Below are positions 24,901 to 36,036 of a DNA stretch of 64,000 bases, one piece after another. The position numbers were made by a program, and so were the translations under genes. This stretch comes from Antedon mediterranea. Lineage: Eukaryota > Echinodermata > Crinoidea > Comatulida > Antedonidae. The stretch's first letter is position 1. Each line of letters begins with the position of its first letter. A model generated the notes under the pieces. That model searched no databases and was not told the origin of the DNA. It was given only the letters and a program-made list of their open reading frames with translations. Where the stretch lies: positions 6,730,312 to 6,794,311 of the forward strand of contig NC_092675.1 in assembly GCF_964355755.1 (NCBI RefSeq), read 5' to 3'.

Positions 24901-27756
24901 ATTAATAAAGTAAATAATGTAGGCATAAATAATTCTGGGGCTCTTAATTGCAGGTGTGAAAAGACTATAATGGTTGAAACACAATAGATCGATAACTGCA
25001 ACGGTTTCTTAAACGTATAGACTACACTGATTTTATTGGGGTACCCGGAATGACTCTAATCAGTAACGAATTATTTGCCAATTCATAAAATAATAACATA
25101 ATTTTGAGAAAGAAGGCTTTACTTCATTAAACTTGGTTCTACAAGAAGGAGTGTTTAGTATACCTTTTCCCTTTAATATTTAAATTACAATCATTTTCTT
25201 TGCAGGAATGGGCATATATATGCCTGTAGGACACATGGACTTTTATCCAAACGGTGGCAGACAACAACCCGGATGCGATCGTGGATTGTTTGAACAAATC
25301 GTCCTAGAGGGTGAACTCTATCAAGGTAATTTTAACAAAATACAAGTTGATTATTAATGCATTGTCTATAATAGTGTTTTCTAATGACAGAAACGGCAAT
25401 TTAAATTGCGCCCTCTACATCGTCACACAAAAATGTTCTTATGTGCTGCGCCCTCTACATCGTCACACAAATCTGGTTTCTTAAGGCTAAACGTATCTAA
25501 CAACAACTAAATCCAATTAAATCATCAGTTATGGGTTATTTTATTTATAGGTGGAGTAGAATACGGATTTTGTGATCATTATCGGGCAATTGACATTTAC
25601 CAGGATTCTATCAATAGTAAAGATATATTTACCGCCTTCGATAGTAAAACTTACGGCTACGGAAAAGCAGCGCATCAAGCCTTTGAGGATGGTGACATCT
25701 TTGACCAAAATTCTAAAGTTGAGATGGGACATTATGCTGACGTACACTTCACTCCTGGTGACAATAGCAGAATATTTTATTCTGCTACTAGAGGAGACGC
25801 ACCATTTGCCGGTAAAACTTGTGGTGTTGAAATTTCATACACTTTTAGCCAATTACAGGATGAACACAGATAATTATATCGTGCTTAAATAAAGTCTCAT
25901 ATGAGGCGTAGAGGGTAGTTTTAGGGCAGGATTGAACCATGACCTTGGAGAAACAATCACGTTAACCAAAGCTGGAGCTCCACATTATTCTTACGAAATT
26001 AATCACAATCAACACCATACAGTTCTGTCTACACTGATGATGTCATATCACTACCATAATATTTAGGCATATCATCACTACCATATATGGTCACATCACT
26101 TGTTGTCAAACTAGTTTTATTGTGTAGACAGAGCTTAAGATCATCATCATTGTCATCTTCAAGTATGAAAACAAGCTCTCCTTCTCGACTCTTTCCATCC
26201 CTCCCACGGGACATTGTCTAATAAACATTATTAATCTTAAAAAAATAATTATAACAATATTACAACTCATATTTTTAAGGGTTTCAGTACCATTTTGACG
26301 TTTACATTGACGATCCAGGATGGTGGAAGGGAGACAGTGAGAAGGGCACCATATTCATTACTCTTATAGGGTCAGACGCAACTACCAATCGTATTCAGCT
26401 TACACGGTAAGCAATGCATAAATAAACAGATCGTAAGAGACTGACAAAGATGAATAGAACATGAAAAGTAATAATGAATAAACATAATAAATGTTGATTA
26501 TAAAAACCTGGTGAATATAAAAAAGAAGATGAATATAATAGTAGTATGCATATAATTTCGAATATTAATAATTCAAATTGTCACTTTAATAATCAATATT
26601 ATAAATTACAATTTTTTTTCATTTCACCTTATTTAATAAGGGTGACCCTAAACAGCGTATGCTGACAATCAAGGGGCCCTCTTGATGAGTGTGACAGTGG
26701 CTGTGTGCATACTAGTAAACTGGGGTAACCCCCTACTCGTCTTGAAAGACGTACTAGGTTCTTTAAAGTGCACATGAGCCAGATGTGTACACTGGACCTA
26801 CGGTTTATAGTCCTTATCCGAGAAGACTCGTTCTACCACCAGAACAATGGAGCGAGTGAGGCTCGAAAACTTGTCGATGTTAGTATGGCAAGGTATTACG
26901 GTTCCACTTTCATAACCGCTTATCACTCACTTGCTCGGTGAAATAGGCGTATTATCATTATTTTGGTGACGTTATCTCTTGACTTCTTGTGTAAAACGTT
27001 GCGAATCAAACTGCACAAACTTTTATTTATACTCCTATCAGCATATAAATATTGGTTTGCATTCATAAACTATTATTATGATGATTACAGCATATTCATT
27101 GTTAACTGTAATTTATTTCAGTGATTCGTTGTACATCACACCAAATGAACACATCAAAGTTGTTGCTATGGCTGACATAGATCCGGGTAAATTATCTGGT
27201 CTTTACTTTGAATGGGAATATGATCCTGATTGGTACAAACCATGGGATTGGGATTTGTGGACCAATCCCGAAATCTACGTCCACAAAATTGAAATTAAAT
27301 CAGGTGATATAGGAGACAGGTATGTGAACCTCTTAATCATTATTATACAGTAAAATCTGTAGCATTGTGACAATTTCAATTACACAATTTCTGTAATTAT
27401 ATTTACAGTGGTGAATAGAAAAAAAACCCTGTATGCTAAATGTATATCTAGTTTCCAGGATCTACAATAGTTATTATTTATACACAATGTAACTTTAACA
27501 ATGAACTTAGTTAGTAAGCCTACTCAAATAAAATATTTCAAATCTGTCATTTATTAGATGATTTATAGATATAATATATAGATATAATTGTATCATATTT
27601 TTAAACTTAATAACAGTAATGATACATTTGAATTGATTAAACACAAATGTGTTTATTATTTCGTTTTCTTTTAGTTACATTATGTGTAGCAGTGACGAAG
27701 AGATTGAAGCCAACACCGACATACGGGCATTTTTCTCAATGTCTGATTGCAAGTAA
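21939..27756 (+). CDS. LIPc: lipase-like PLAT protein with Ser-to-Asn at the nucleophile (predicted inactive)
   Basis: 497 residues, nine exons: 21939-21993, 23008-23426, 24199-24313, 24597-24713, 25206-25325, 25551-25811, 26280-26406, 27122-27319, 27675-27756. Signal peptide [18 protein letters not shown], then [20 protein letters not shown]. The nucleophile elbow reads MIGHNLGAH: Asn174 replaces Ser (codon AAT). D199 (GLDPAGP) and H285 (FCDHYR) remain. The region after the catalytic His lost most cysteines kept in LIPa, LIPb and LIPd. The PLAT domain (about 364-497) keeps DDPGWWKG and [14 protein letters not shown]. All splice sites and the frame are intact, so this is not a decaying pseudogene. 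By analogy with insect yolk proteins, which are lipase homologues without the serine, it may bind lipid rather than cleave it (inference). A sequencing error at one codon is the alternative. Confidence 0.92.
22101..22217 (+). repeat. GACCGACC-family repeat, copy 2
   Basis: It reads CATGGCTGTAGTTGCGTGCTC ... GACCGACCGACATAGTGAGC ... AGAGTCGCGTTGCACTAAAA. Left GCGTGCTC and right GCGTTGCAC lie near inverted ends. It lies in LIPc intron 1. Confidence 0.75.
23455..23862. mobile_element. 408-bp inverted-repeat element with 7-bp target duplication
   Basis: In LIPc intron 2. The ends CAAAGAACTTGTAACACAAG and its mirror CTTGTGTTATAAGTTCTTTG continue inward as AATCTCCTGTTC / GAACAGGAGATT. Direct repeats ATACCAC flank it at 23448-23454 and 23863-23869. 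Inside, an 85-bp unit (start AGTCAATTACTCTA, end GCGGGCGCCCTACTCC) is repeated in tandem at 23589 and 23674. Confidence 0.85.
26021..26138. repeat. MITE family 1, copy 4
   Basis: In LIPc intron 6. Left AGTTCTGTCTACACT, right TTATTGTGTAGACAGAGCTT, with an internal deletion relative to longer copies. Confidence 0.8.
26640..26940. repeat. GC-richer segment in LIPc intron 7, probable dispersed repeat
   Basis: A segment clearly less AT-rich than its surroundings, with the string GGACCTACGGTTTATAGTCC followed by TTATCCGAGAAGAC. It has no ORF and no exon-like boundaries. It looks like a retroposon fragment; the family was not identified. Confidence 0.4.
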
Positions 27757-28299
27757 ACAAATGACGTCATTTATATCAAGAGTTGACCACGTGATATATA
27801 ATATAAGTAGATTATAATGGTAATTATACCAAAGATAATATAAAAAAATATCCTGTTTTACACTGATACACTACATAGACCAACTTTAACTTGGTTACTA
27901 TGAATATTTTTTAAATAATTTTATGAAATAATAGAAATAGACACATCCAAATCTCAGGTTTAGAAGCTTTGGTGGACCAATAATAATTTAATATAACGTC
28001 AGGGAAGATCATTCTTCCCTGATAAAACTAAGTTTACTGTGGCCTTATTTAGAACTCATAACTCAAATAGTCTCAAAATTATGATATGATTGTTGGAACT
28101 AATACTTCATAGCTTACAACGTAAGAAAAATAAAGCAAATACATAAAACTATAAAGATTTCCTGTTCATTTTTTTTAACGTACGCAGTTATATCAGCATG
28201 AAGAAGCATTCACTTAAAAACAAATTTTGTTTCGTTTTTTTCAATAGTTTGGATAGCACCAGGCCTTGCTTCGATTATATCTAGTACATATGTCTATAA

Positions 28300-28398
28300 A
28301 AGCTTGGTTCTCACCAGGACGCAACGCAAAGACGCAAGTGCAGCACAAACACACATTACTTACGTAGCGATGCGGCGCCATAGTGGGAACTAAGCTTT
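28300..28398. repeat. GACGCAACG MITE family, copy 1 (short)
   Basis: Begins AGCTTGGTTCTCACCAGGACG and ends CATAGTGGGAACTAAGCTTT, inverted copies of each other. The interior is shortened. Confidence 0.75.
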
Positions 28399-28454
28399 AT
28401 TAATACAACGTATTAAAAAAATAATTCAGCTTACGCTTGGTGAATTTGGATTTA

Positions 28455-28664
28455 AAGCGTGGTTACCACTAGCGACGCAATGTAACGCAATCTACGCAAC
28501 GTAAGCAAATGCCCTTCTAATAATTGTGTTTGCCTCCGCCTGCGTGAAATCAAACCTGCGATGTTTGCAGCACTATTGCGTCGTTGGTTCCCACTTGTGA
28601 TTACGCAATACAACACTTTGCGTCGATATGTCGCTGCGTTGCGTTCTTGTGGGAACCACGCTTG
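28455..28664 (+). repeat. GACGCAACG MITE family, copy 2
   Basis: Begins AGCGTGGTTACCACTAGCGAC and ends TTCTTGTGGGAACCACGCTT. The interior (CAAATGCCCTTCTAATAATTG ... GAAATCAAACCTGCGATG) reappears in reverse at 29436-29640. Confidence 0.8.
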
Positions 28665-29435
28665 AGCAAGCACAACTAACTGGTACTGCATGTTTACTGA
28701 AAGCCATACATTTGTTTGGTTTTTAAGGCCTAAATTGTTATCTTGTTTGTATGACAAACGGACACTAAAATCTTGATGCTTTCTGATGTGAAATTTCAGT
28801 AGAAAATCCAGATGTGTTAATGTAGTGATAATGAAGTGATTAGCACTACACGTACACCCAATGTTAGGAATAGAAAGTAAACAACAACATCTGACCACAT
28901 ATGCTTAAACTAATTAAATTATCAATATTTAACTAAATAATATGCTTTTATAAAGTTAACTTGTTTACTACGGTATAAATGTTACATTTTAGTTTGTATA
29001 ATAATAGTATATACATACATACATGCGGTTGAGGTAGATAATTAAACTTTTATTCACAACACAACAAAGAGAAGAAAATGTTTACCTGAAATGTTCGTCA
29101 GCTGAAGCTGAAGACTTCATCCGCGGAATGAGCCGTTTCTCGCTGTTGGACGAAAATGTTTTTCATTTTATTGTGTTGTGATCAAAAGTTTAATTATCTA
29201 TAATACACCAACACAGATGAGTCTTCATGCTAATACATATATATTAATAAATATTATTGGCCCATACAACAGGCCAATATAAACTAGAGATCCGATAAAT
29301 TCACTTTGTTCCAGCTCAAGTAGGCTTAATAGACATATGAAACGCACCAAAATGTTTAACTTCTTACTAATCGCTGTACATTATTGTTAAGAAAATAGGG
29401 AACTTTCGATTTGTCGGAAATCGAAAGCTCTATAA

Positions 29436-29640
29436 TGCGTGGTTCCCACTAGTGATGCAACGTAACGCAACGACGTATTGACGCAAATTTATGTATTGCG
29501 TAATCACAAGTGAGAACCGACGACGCAACAGTGCTGCAAACATCGCAGGTTTGATTTCACGCAGGCGGGGACAAACACAATTATTGGAAGGGCATTTTCT
29601 TACGTTGCGTAGGTTGCGTCGCTAGTGAGAACCAAGCTTA
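29436..29640 (-). repeat. GACGCAACG MITE family, copy 3 (inverted relative to copy 2)
   Basis: It starts GCGTGGTTCCCACTAGTGATG and ends CGCTAGTGAGAACCAAGCTT. The interior is the reverse complement of copy 2 (CATCGCAGGTTTGATTTCACG). Confidence 0.8.
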
Positions 29641-29931
29641 ATGTCGGCAACCTTAAGATACACACATTTTATCATAATACCGCCAATTACTTGATATATA
29701 CTAAAACAAGTCGCAATCAAATTAGTGAAGAGAGATACTGGCGGATTTTATCATGAAATATGTGAAGGCAATTTATAGATAACACATCCTTTTCAGTAAC
29801 TTACTATAGAACCATACGTTACAAATCATTCACTTTCACACGTATGTGCGTAATAAAACTGATTCTTAACACGGCTATCCTGACTCAAGATAGCTTTGAT
29901 CTTATAGACAGTTGATAGTATAGGTGTCAAC

Positions 29932-30192
29932 ATGGCGTCAAAATCAGGAGTAATTCTGAGCATTTTGCTGCTTTCCACAGTTCAATGCGTCACTGGTTTT
30001 AAACCTCTACGTGATTGGATATTTGGTGAGTTTTTATTTTTTTTAAAGTAATGTTATATTCTTAAATAGGCTTCCTCAAGAAAACGATCTTATATCATTA
30101 CATTATTGTTGGAACAAAATCAATAATAGTAGAATCGGTATTGCCTAAACTCATCAATCAAATCAAATAATGTTATATTAGTGTAAATTGAT

Positions 30193-30223
<31 letters not shown>

Positions 30224-31999
30224 GCGGTTCTTCGCTATACTAAACAAAATAGTTTCAATTTTATTATTAATTATGTAGGCAATATAATCATAATATACAA
30301 TTCCATATCATCCACCTTATAAGTGCTGTTATACACCAATAAAGGTATACCGATTATCAGTGTATTTTCTTGTAGGCAAATCTACAATCGTCTGCTACAG
30401 TGATATCGGGTGTTTCGATAAAGGACCGCCATTTTATGATGTACCGGATCGTCCTATAAGTTACCTCCCTGATACTAGAGACCAAGTTGGCACAACTTTT
30501 CTTTTAAACACCCGAAAGAACCCAACCCACCACCAAGAACTAAAAACCAAGGATTTATCGACCATTACAAACTCATTCTTTAATCCCGCCTTGGGGACAA
30601 AGATTATGACCCATGGGTTTTTGGAGTCCGGAAACGTTTGGTGGCTAGAAGATATGAAGACAGAATTTCTGAATAACGATGATTTTAATGTTATAAGAGT
30701 TGGCTGGGCTCCCGGAGCACGTGAATTATACGGGCAAGCAAGTGCCAACACTCGAATTGTTGGTGCTGAAATATCATTTCTATTGGACAAGTTAAAGGTA
30801 ACGCAATATTTATTATACAATGTTTTGTTTTTGTGTTGAGTTTTAATGAAACGACAGGAATATAATGTCATTCAACGCTGTTAATAGAAAACATTGTTTG
30901 CTCAGAAGATATCCCTTTATAATTTTACTGTATGCGTTTCTGAGTTCAATAAATGTAAAACTATAATGTATTGGCATTGGTATATTGCACAGGAATTGTA
31001 TGGCTACACCGCTGATAAAGTCCACGTGATCGGACACAGTCTTGGCGCTCACGTCGCAAGTTACGTAGGAGAGGAGCAAACTAATCCTAAACTAGGACGA
31101 ATTACAGGTATAATTAAAATATATGTTAAGAAACCCATATTCTGGGAAAACCTCTTTTAAGGGGACAATTGTTGGGTCCCGAATCGGAAGATGTCTCCTT
31201 GATAGTGTTCTAAGTCTGCTTTATTATTCATATAAGCTTACCTGTGAATTCACATGTTCCTCGTAACCATATATCTAGACATGCACTGCCATGCCTAAAG
31301 GGTCTTCCACACCTGTTACGACACTGTTCCGGTACGACGAATCGAATGCCAATGTTTCGTTTTTACTATGCGCCAATCGATATGCGCGTAGCCGCGTAAA
31401 AACGAAACATTGACGTTCGATTGGATTTTCCGTCGCCGGACCGGAACCGTGCCGGAGCAGGTGTGAAAGGGCCATTATTGAAGTTGTCATTATAGCCTAT
31501 ACTATGAATATATACTATAATAGTACAGAGTTGTACAGCAAAGTTTTACCTAACCCGAACATGTTTAATGGAGTAATGTACTTAGACTTAGGCCCGAATA
31601 TACAAAACAGCAATTGACATTATTATTATTATCTGTTTATTCAGGAATGGATCCAGCAGGACCCTATTTCGAAGGCATGGATATCATTGTTCGTCTGGAT
31701 CCATCCGATGCGACGTTTGTTGATATTATTCACACTGACACAGATCCGATCTATACATTTGGTAAAATAAAAGGCTCATATGAATCACAAGATACATATC
31801 CGACGTCATATGATGAAAATAAGCCTACGAGTGGTGTCAGTATAATAAATGCTGAAATAAAGAAAAAGATAGAAAGAAAAACAAAGACATGCATACGTTT
31901 TTGTTGAACGAAAAATGAATACTGTAAAACCCAACATTTTCGCGCGTCCTTTATTTTCGCGACTTTCGCAATTGAACAACGATCGCGAAAATAAAGGAC

Positions 32000-32041
<42 letters not shown>

Positions 32042-35000
32042 GGATTTTTATAGCGCACATACCACTCAAGAGTGCTCAAGGCGCATTCAAAAAAATAAAA
32101 CAAATATTACAAATGCCCGACAAATAAAATGCAATTTCTTTGGAGGGTCCCCATCCGTTCTCGTTCTGTCGCGGTCCCGGACCCCTACCTAGGTGACCAA
32201 ACAAAGGAACAGGATACACATTTGCCTTGCCACAGACGACCGGAAAATCGCGCGGAAAATCGCGAAATTCCCAACGATGTTGTTCACAGTCGATCATGCC
32301 TAGGCTTAGTTAGCCTGGGCTTAAAAATAAATCGCGAAAATTTAGGGCCGCGAACATTTTGGGCTTTACAGTAACCAGGAAGACACGACTTCCCAATAAA
32401 GTCTCTATTTTGGCATTAGTTTTACTTTCATGTATATTCTAATTAAATTATAAACATTATTTGTCTGAATTAGGATACGGAATATATGTACCGGTTGGAC
32501 ACATGGACTTTTACCCAAATGGAGGGTTCGAGCAGGTTGGCTGTGATCAGGGTATTATATCTAATCTTATCACAGAGGGCGGTGTGTACGATGGTAAGTT
32601 AGAGTACAATGGAAAATAATAAAATAATATCGTGTTGTTAGATGATTTCGAAATTATTACCAAAAAGACTACAAGCCCACTATTCTAAATGATTATAGAT
32701 TAAATTTACACGAAAGAAATATTAGTAAGTGTAATTTGCTCAAATATCGTAGTGATATGACGTCATCGTGTCCATATATGGGCACATCACATTGTTTGAT
32801 AGTGCAGACAGAGATTTATACCGTATACAATATGAATAGGGTATATAAATTGTATCTGATTTCTTTATATTTAAAGTTGACATAATTATGCTTATAGTGT
32901 ATTTATTATAATTACAGTTTGAATTCTATTCTGTGTCGGAAGATGAAAAACGTCACCTCGGCTTTTGCTTTGTTGATGTTTATATGTTTGTTTTGAAATA
33001 AATACAATTAATGTTATGTTAAATATTACAGCCGGTGTTCAGTACGTGGCCTGCAACCATATGCGTTCATACGAATACTTCATCGAGTCAATCAACACAA
33101 AGTGTCCATTCAGGGCGTACGAATGTACCCATAGAGGTTATGGGAAAGACGGTTACAAGTACTTCTCCCGTGGCGAGTGCTTCGATGGAAGTGAAGGAGT
33201 TAGACTAGGCTTCGATTCAATTAAACACAAACCTGCTGATGGTGTAAACAATGTCATATATTATTTGGAGACTAACGATAAATCATCATACTGTGGTAAG
33301 AATATTGACAAATAAATACTAATATTCAATTTAACGAGAAAATAGTTAACTACGGCAATAAATAAATAACATTGCACATAATAAACATCGTCTAATTCGG
33401 TTTCTTCCAATTTCAAAATTGATTTCATAGTTCTGGACCCCAATGATATTAAGTATTTTACTTTTTTGGGGATATCCATTTAACTCGAGTCTTACAATTG
33501 TTTTTAATGTTTATATTGTATGTATTTATGTGACTCTGGTTAATAAATAAATTCAATCACTCAATGGTTAAACTATATCATTTTATGTACAGTTGAAATG
33601 TATTATTACGTATGCCTATTCTTTATCATAATTATACCAGCAAGGCTGCGTTTGTTTAATGTAAACAAGGCCATATACATGGCTGCAGTCGCGTGCTCAA
33701 GTTAGTGTTTACCGACCAACCGACCGACCGACCGACATAGTGAGTTGTAGATATTATAAAAATATACGAGTTGGAAAACAATTTTGCTCGAGTTTCAAAA
33801 ACATACATACTTTTTTTAAATGTTTTTTAGGGTATAATTTCAAGTTTGAAGTGTTCATAGACGATCCTGGTTGGATGAAAGGTAGTACCGAAAAGGGCAA
33901 GCTTTTTGTGACACTCATGGGGTACAATACTCAATCAAAGCGGATTGCGTTAACAAAGTAAGACGACTAATTGTTATTTTAAATTATTCTGGGGCCCTTT
34001 GAAATTTGCACAGAGCCCTAACAGGGAAAAGGATACCCGACAAAACAAATGTGATGTGCCCATATATGGGCATGATGATGTCATATCACTACCATGTTTG
34101 GGCATATCACTAATGTACCATATTTGGGCATATCACACTTTTTTGTCACATAAAGTTTGATAGTATAGACAGAGCGTAACCATTAGGTAGCTTAACTACT
34201 TAACGTGTGTTTCCTATTGTCTATAAGTATTTTTGGGTCGGTGTAAAATAATCTACACATACTAAGCCCAGGATTGGTTTAAGCTAATCTAGAATCTTGT
34301 TAATCTCTTATTTTGATACTCGTATTTTAATATATATATATAGGAATTCCGAGTCATTTATACCTGGAGCACTGAGCACATACATAGCCGCGTCTGACGC
34401 AGACCCTGGTACCCTGTCTGGAATTCTGTTTGAGTGGGAATACGACCCAGACTGGTACAAGCCCTGGGATTGGGATATTTGGACCAACCCGGAGATATAC
34501 GTACACAAGATTGTTATCACTGATGGAGAGGATTCTAGCAGGTATGATTTAGTATAGTATTAGTATACACGTTCAAACAAATTGTATACACATTTTGTTA
34601 CGTTTTATCAGAAAAAAAAGATATTTGTCCTACTCTGACGTAATTTGCACTTTTTACTAAGTACATTGAGAATACTTGCGCTTTGCTACTCTACAGTAGT
34701 TACAAACAATTACAGACATGTTGGTGCAGTACCCGCTCAAATATAACCCCTAGTGATCTGGAAGTATTCTCAATGTACTTACAGTAGTCTAAAGTACAAA
34801 TTACGTCAGAGTAGGGCAAAACATCTGACCAATTACTCAACACCCTGACGCAAAGCTACTCCACAGTAGTTACAAACAATTACAAGAAAAACAGGTTGAA
34901 AATATAAAGAAACATTAGAGAACAATAAGAGCAATTTGTTGCTGAAATGATGTAACAGTTAAATTGATATCAAATGTCAAGAACTCCTTATAAATTCCCT

Positions 35001-35364
35001 TATGTTCTAAAATGTTCATGTTACTATAATTATGTAGGTTAGTGAATGGTGATGTATTACATAAATCATGATATTTATTCTTTAAGCAGCAGTACCTAAA
35101 CGCAACTACTTTGCAATGAGATAATTATCGATTTAAAAAGCAGGGAAAAAAACTCCAAGCCACGCCACCAAATAATTATGAATTTAAAGATAAATCTAGT
35201 GAGAGTGAAATAAGTCACACCTTGTTACTGTTTTACAACCATTTATGAGTAAATCATTTATTTTCTTTTTTCATATCAGTGTTACCATGTGTGGGGCTAG
35301 GGGAGACAAAATCAAGGCAAATGAAGACACTGCTGCCATGTTTCCAGTCAATAACTGTGACTAA
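29932..35364 (+). CDS. LIPd: secreted pancreatic-type lipase with PLAT domain
   Basis: Predicted secreted lipase, 513 residues. Nine exons: 29932-30025, 30376-30797, 30993-31107, 31645-31761, 32474-32593, 33032-33295, 33831-33957, 34344-34541, 35280-35364. The first exon is longer than in its paralogues (31 codons), adding FKPLRDWIF after the signal peptide. [20 protein letters not shown] opens the lipase domain. Triad: S188 in [10 protein letters not shown]213 in GMDPAGP, H299 in [11 protein letters not shown]. The PLAT domain (about 378-513) has DDPGWMKG and [14 protein letters not shown]. All intron phases match LIPb and LIPc. Introns hold several repeats: a MITE with CACACCTG ends, a TAA microsatellite retroposon tail, and MITE family 1 copies 5 and 6. 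Confidence 0.93.
31298..31474. repeat. MITE family with CACACCTGTTCCGG termini, copy 2
   Basis: In LIPd intron 3. Left AGGGTCTTCCACACCTGTTAC, right CCGTGCCGGAGCAGGTGTGAAAG. The inner arms AACATTG..CGATT are also mirrored around GCGCCAATCGATATGCGCG. Confidence 0.75.
32000..32090. repeat. (TAA)n microsatellite with retroposon 3' end
   Basis: A TAA tract of about 40 bases is followed by ATTTTTATAGCGCACATACC and GCTCAAGGCGCATTC, the reverse of the segment near 20225-20325. It lies in LIPd intron 4. Confidence 0.65.
32727..32818. repeat. MITE family 1, copy 5 (left end lost)
   Basis: In LIPd intron 5. The core GTAATTTGCTCAAATATCG, ATATGACGTCATCG and CCATATATGGGCACATCAC, and right end TTTGATAGTGCAGACAGAG, match the family. 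The left TIR is missing. Confidence 0.75.
33661..33752 (+). repeat. GACCGACC-family repeat, copy 3
   Basis: In LIPd intron 6. CATGGCTGCAGTCGCGTGCTC leads to CCGACCAACCGACCGACC and CATAGTGAGTTGTAGA. The right terminus is missing. Confidence 0.75.
34038..34178. repeat. MITE family 1, copy 6
   Basis: In LIPd intron 7. Blocks TGTGATGTGCCCATATATGG and CATATTTGGGCATATCACAC, then right end TTTGATAGTATAGACAGAG. The left TIR is shortened. Confidence 0.78.
34628..34817. repeat. Inverted-repeat element in LIPd intron 8
   Basis: Left arm CCTACTCTGACGTAATTTG with AAGTACATTGAGAATACT; right arm AGTATTCTCAATGTACTT with CAAATTACGTCAGAGTAGG. Beside it, a string of about 35 bp (GCTACTCTACAGTAGTTACA...) recurs in direct orientation near 34855-34885. 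Confidence 0.75.
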
Positions 35365-36036
35365 GTGTCCCTTGATGTGTGAAGGCAGATACAAAGAGAA
35401 ATAGCCTAACGTAAAACAACACAATGATATATAATATATCTATTTTAAATATACAATTTCAATTTTAATTCCCGTCATGCTAAATGTAATCGATTAGCCA
35501 TTAATGCACACAAGTTTGAAAATGTTTTAATATCAGATTTATTTTAGTCCTAATTATGAAATAATATATTATGATGATGACGGCTTTGACGATATTAAAT
35601 ATAATACATTAGTCAAAGCAAAGATGTTTTTATCTATTTATTAAGTTGTGTTGAGTGAACAGGTAAAACATTCTGTTGTTTCATATACGTTACACAGGCA
35701 GAGCTCGAGAGACTTATGGGGGAGGGGGGCAGGGGAGAGAAAAATACATACACGCGAACTGTTCAATCAAGCTTACTTACATGCAGGCCGAAACCAAATA
35801 GTTTTGCTACGAGAAAATGACATATGGTAAAAGATAGTATATCTATCCATAAATTGTTTCAATAAACGTAAAAACAGATAACATTTGTGGTTAATAGGTC
35901 TAAGCGTGTATCACGCAAAATGTTGATTACACAATGATAAGGTCGGTAAGCGTAAAGGTATTTAAATAGCAGATAACTAATGTGTTCCAATTGTATTACA
36001 AATACGTACACGATTCCCGAGTCTGTAATTGCAAAA
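35365..36036. other. Intergenic region between LIPd and the PLAT-only gene
   Basis: AT-rich, no exon seen. TATTTAAATAG at 35959-35969, 68 bp before the next start codon, may be a TATA-like element. The purine-rich tract GGGGGAGGGGGGCAGGGGAG lies near 35720. Confidence 0.45.

Larger units (their letters stand above)
27757..29931. other. Intergenic region between LIPc and LIPd, repeat-rich
   Basis: No gene is seen. It contains three copies of the GACGCAACG inverted-repeat family (28300-28398, 28455-28664, 29436-29640). The frame of 148 codons at 28452-28898 on the minus strand is partly this repeat and was not called. Confidence 0.6.

Noticed and set aside
28452-28898. 148-codon frame on the minus strand
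   Set aside because: Half of it is the GACGCAACG inverted repeat, whose sequence recurs at 29436; no domain or splice context.
31806-32069. Leucine-run frame on the minus strand
   Set aside because: Translation of a TAA microsatellite.
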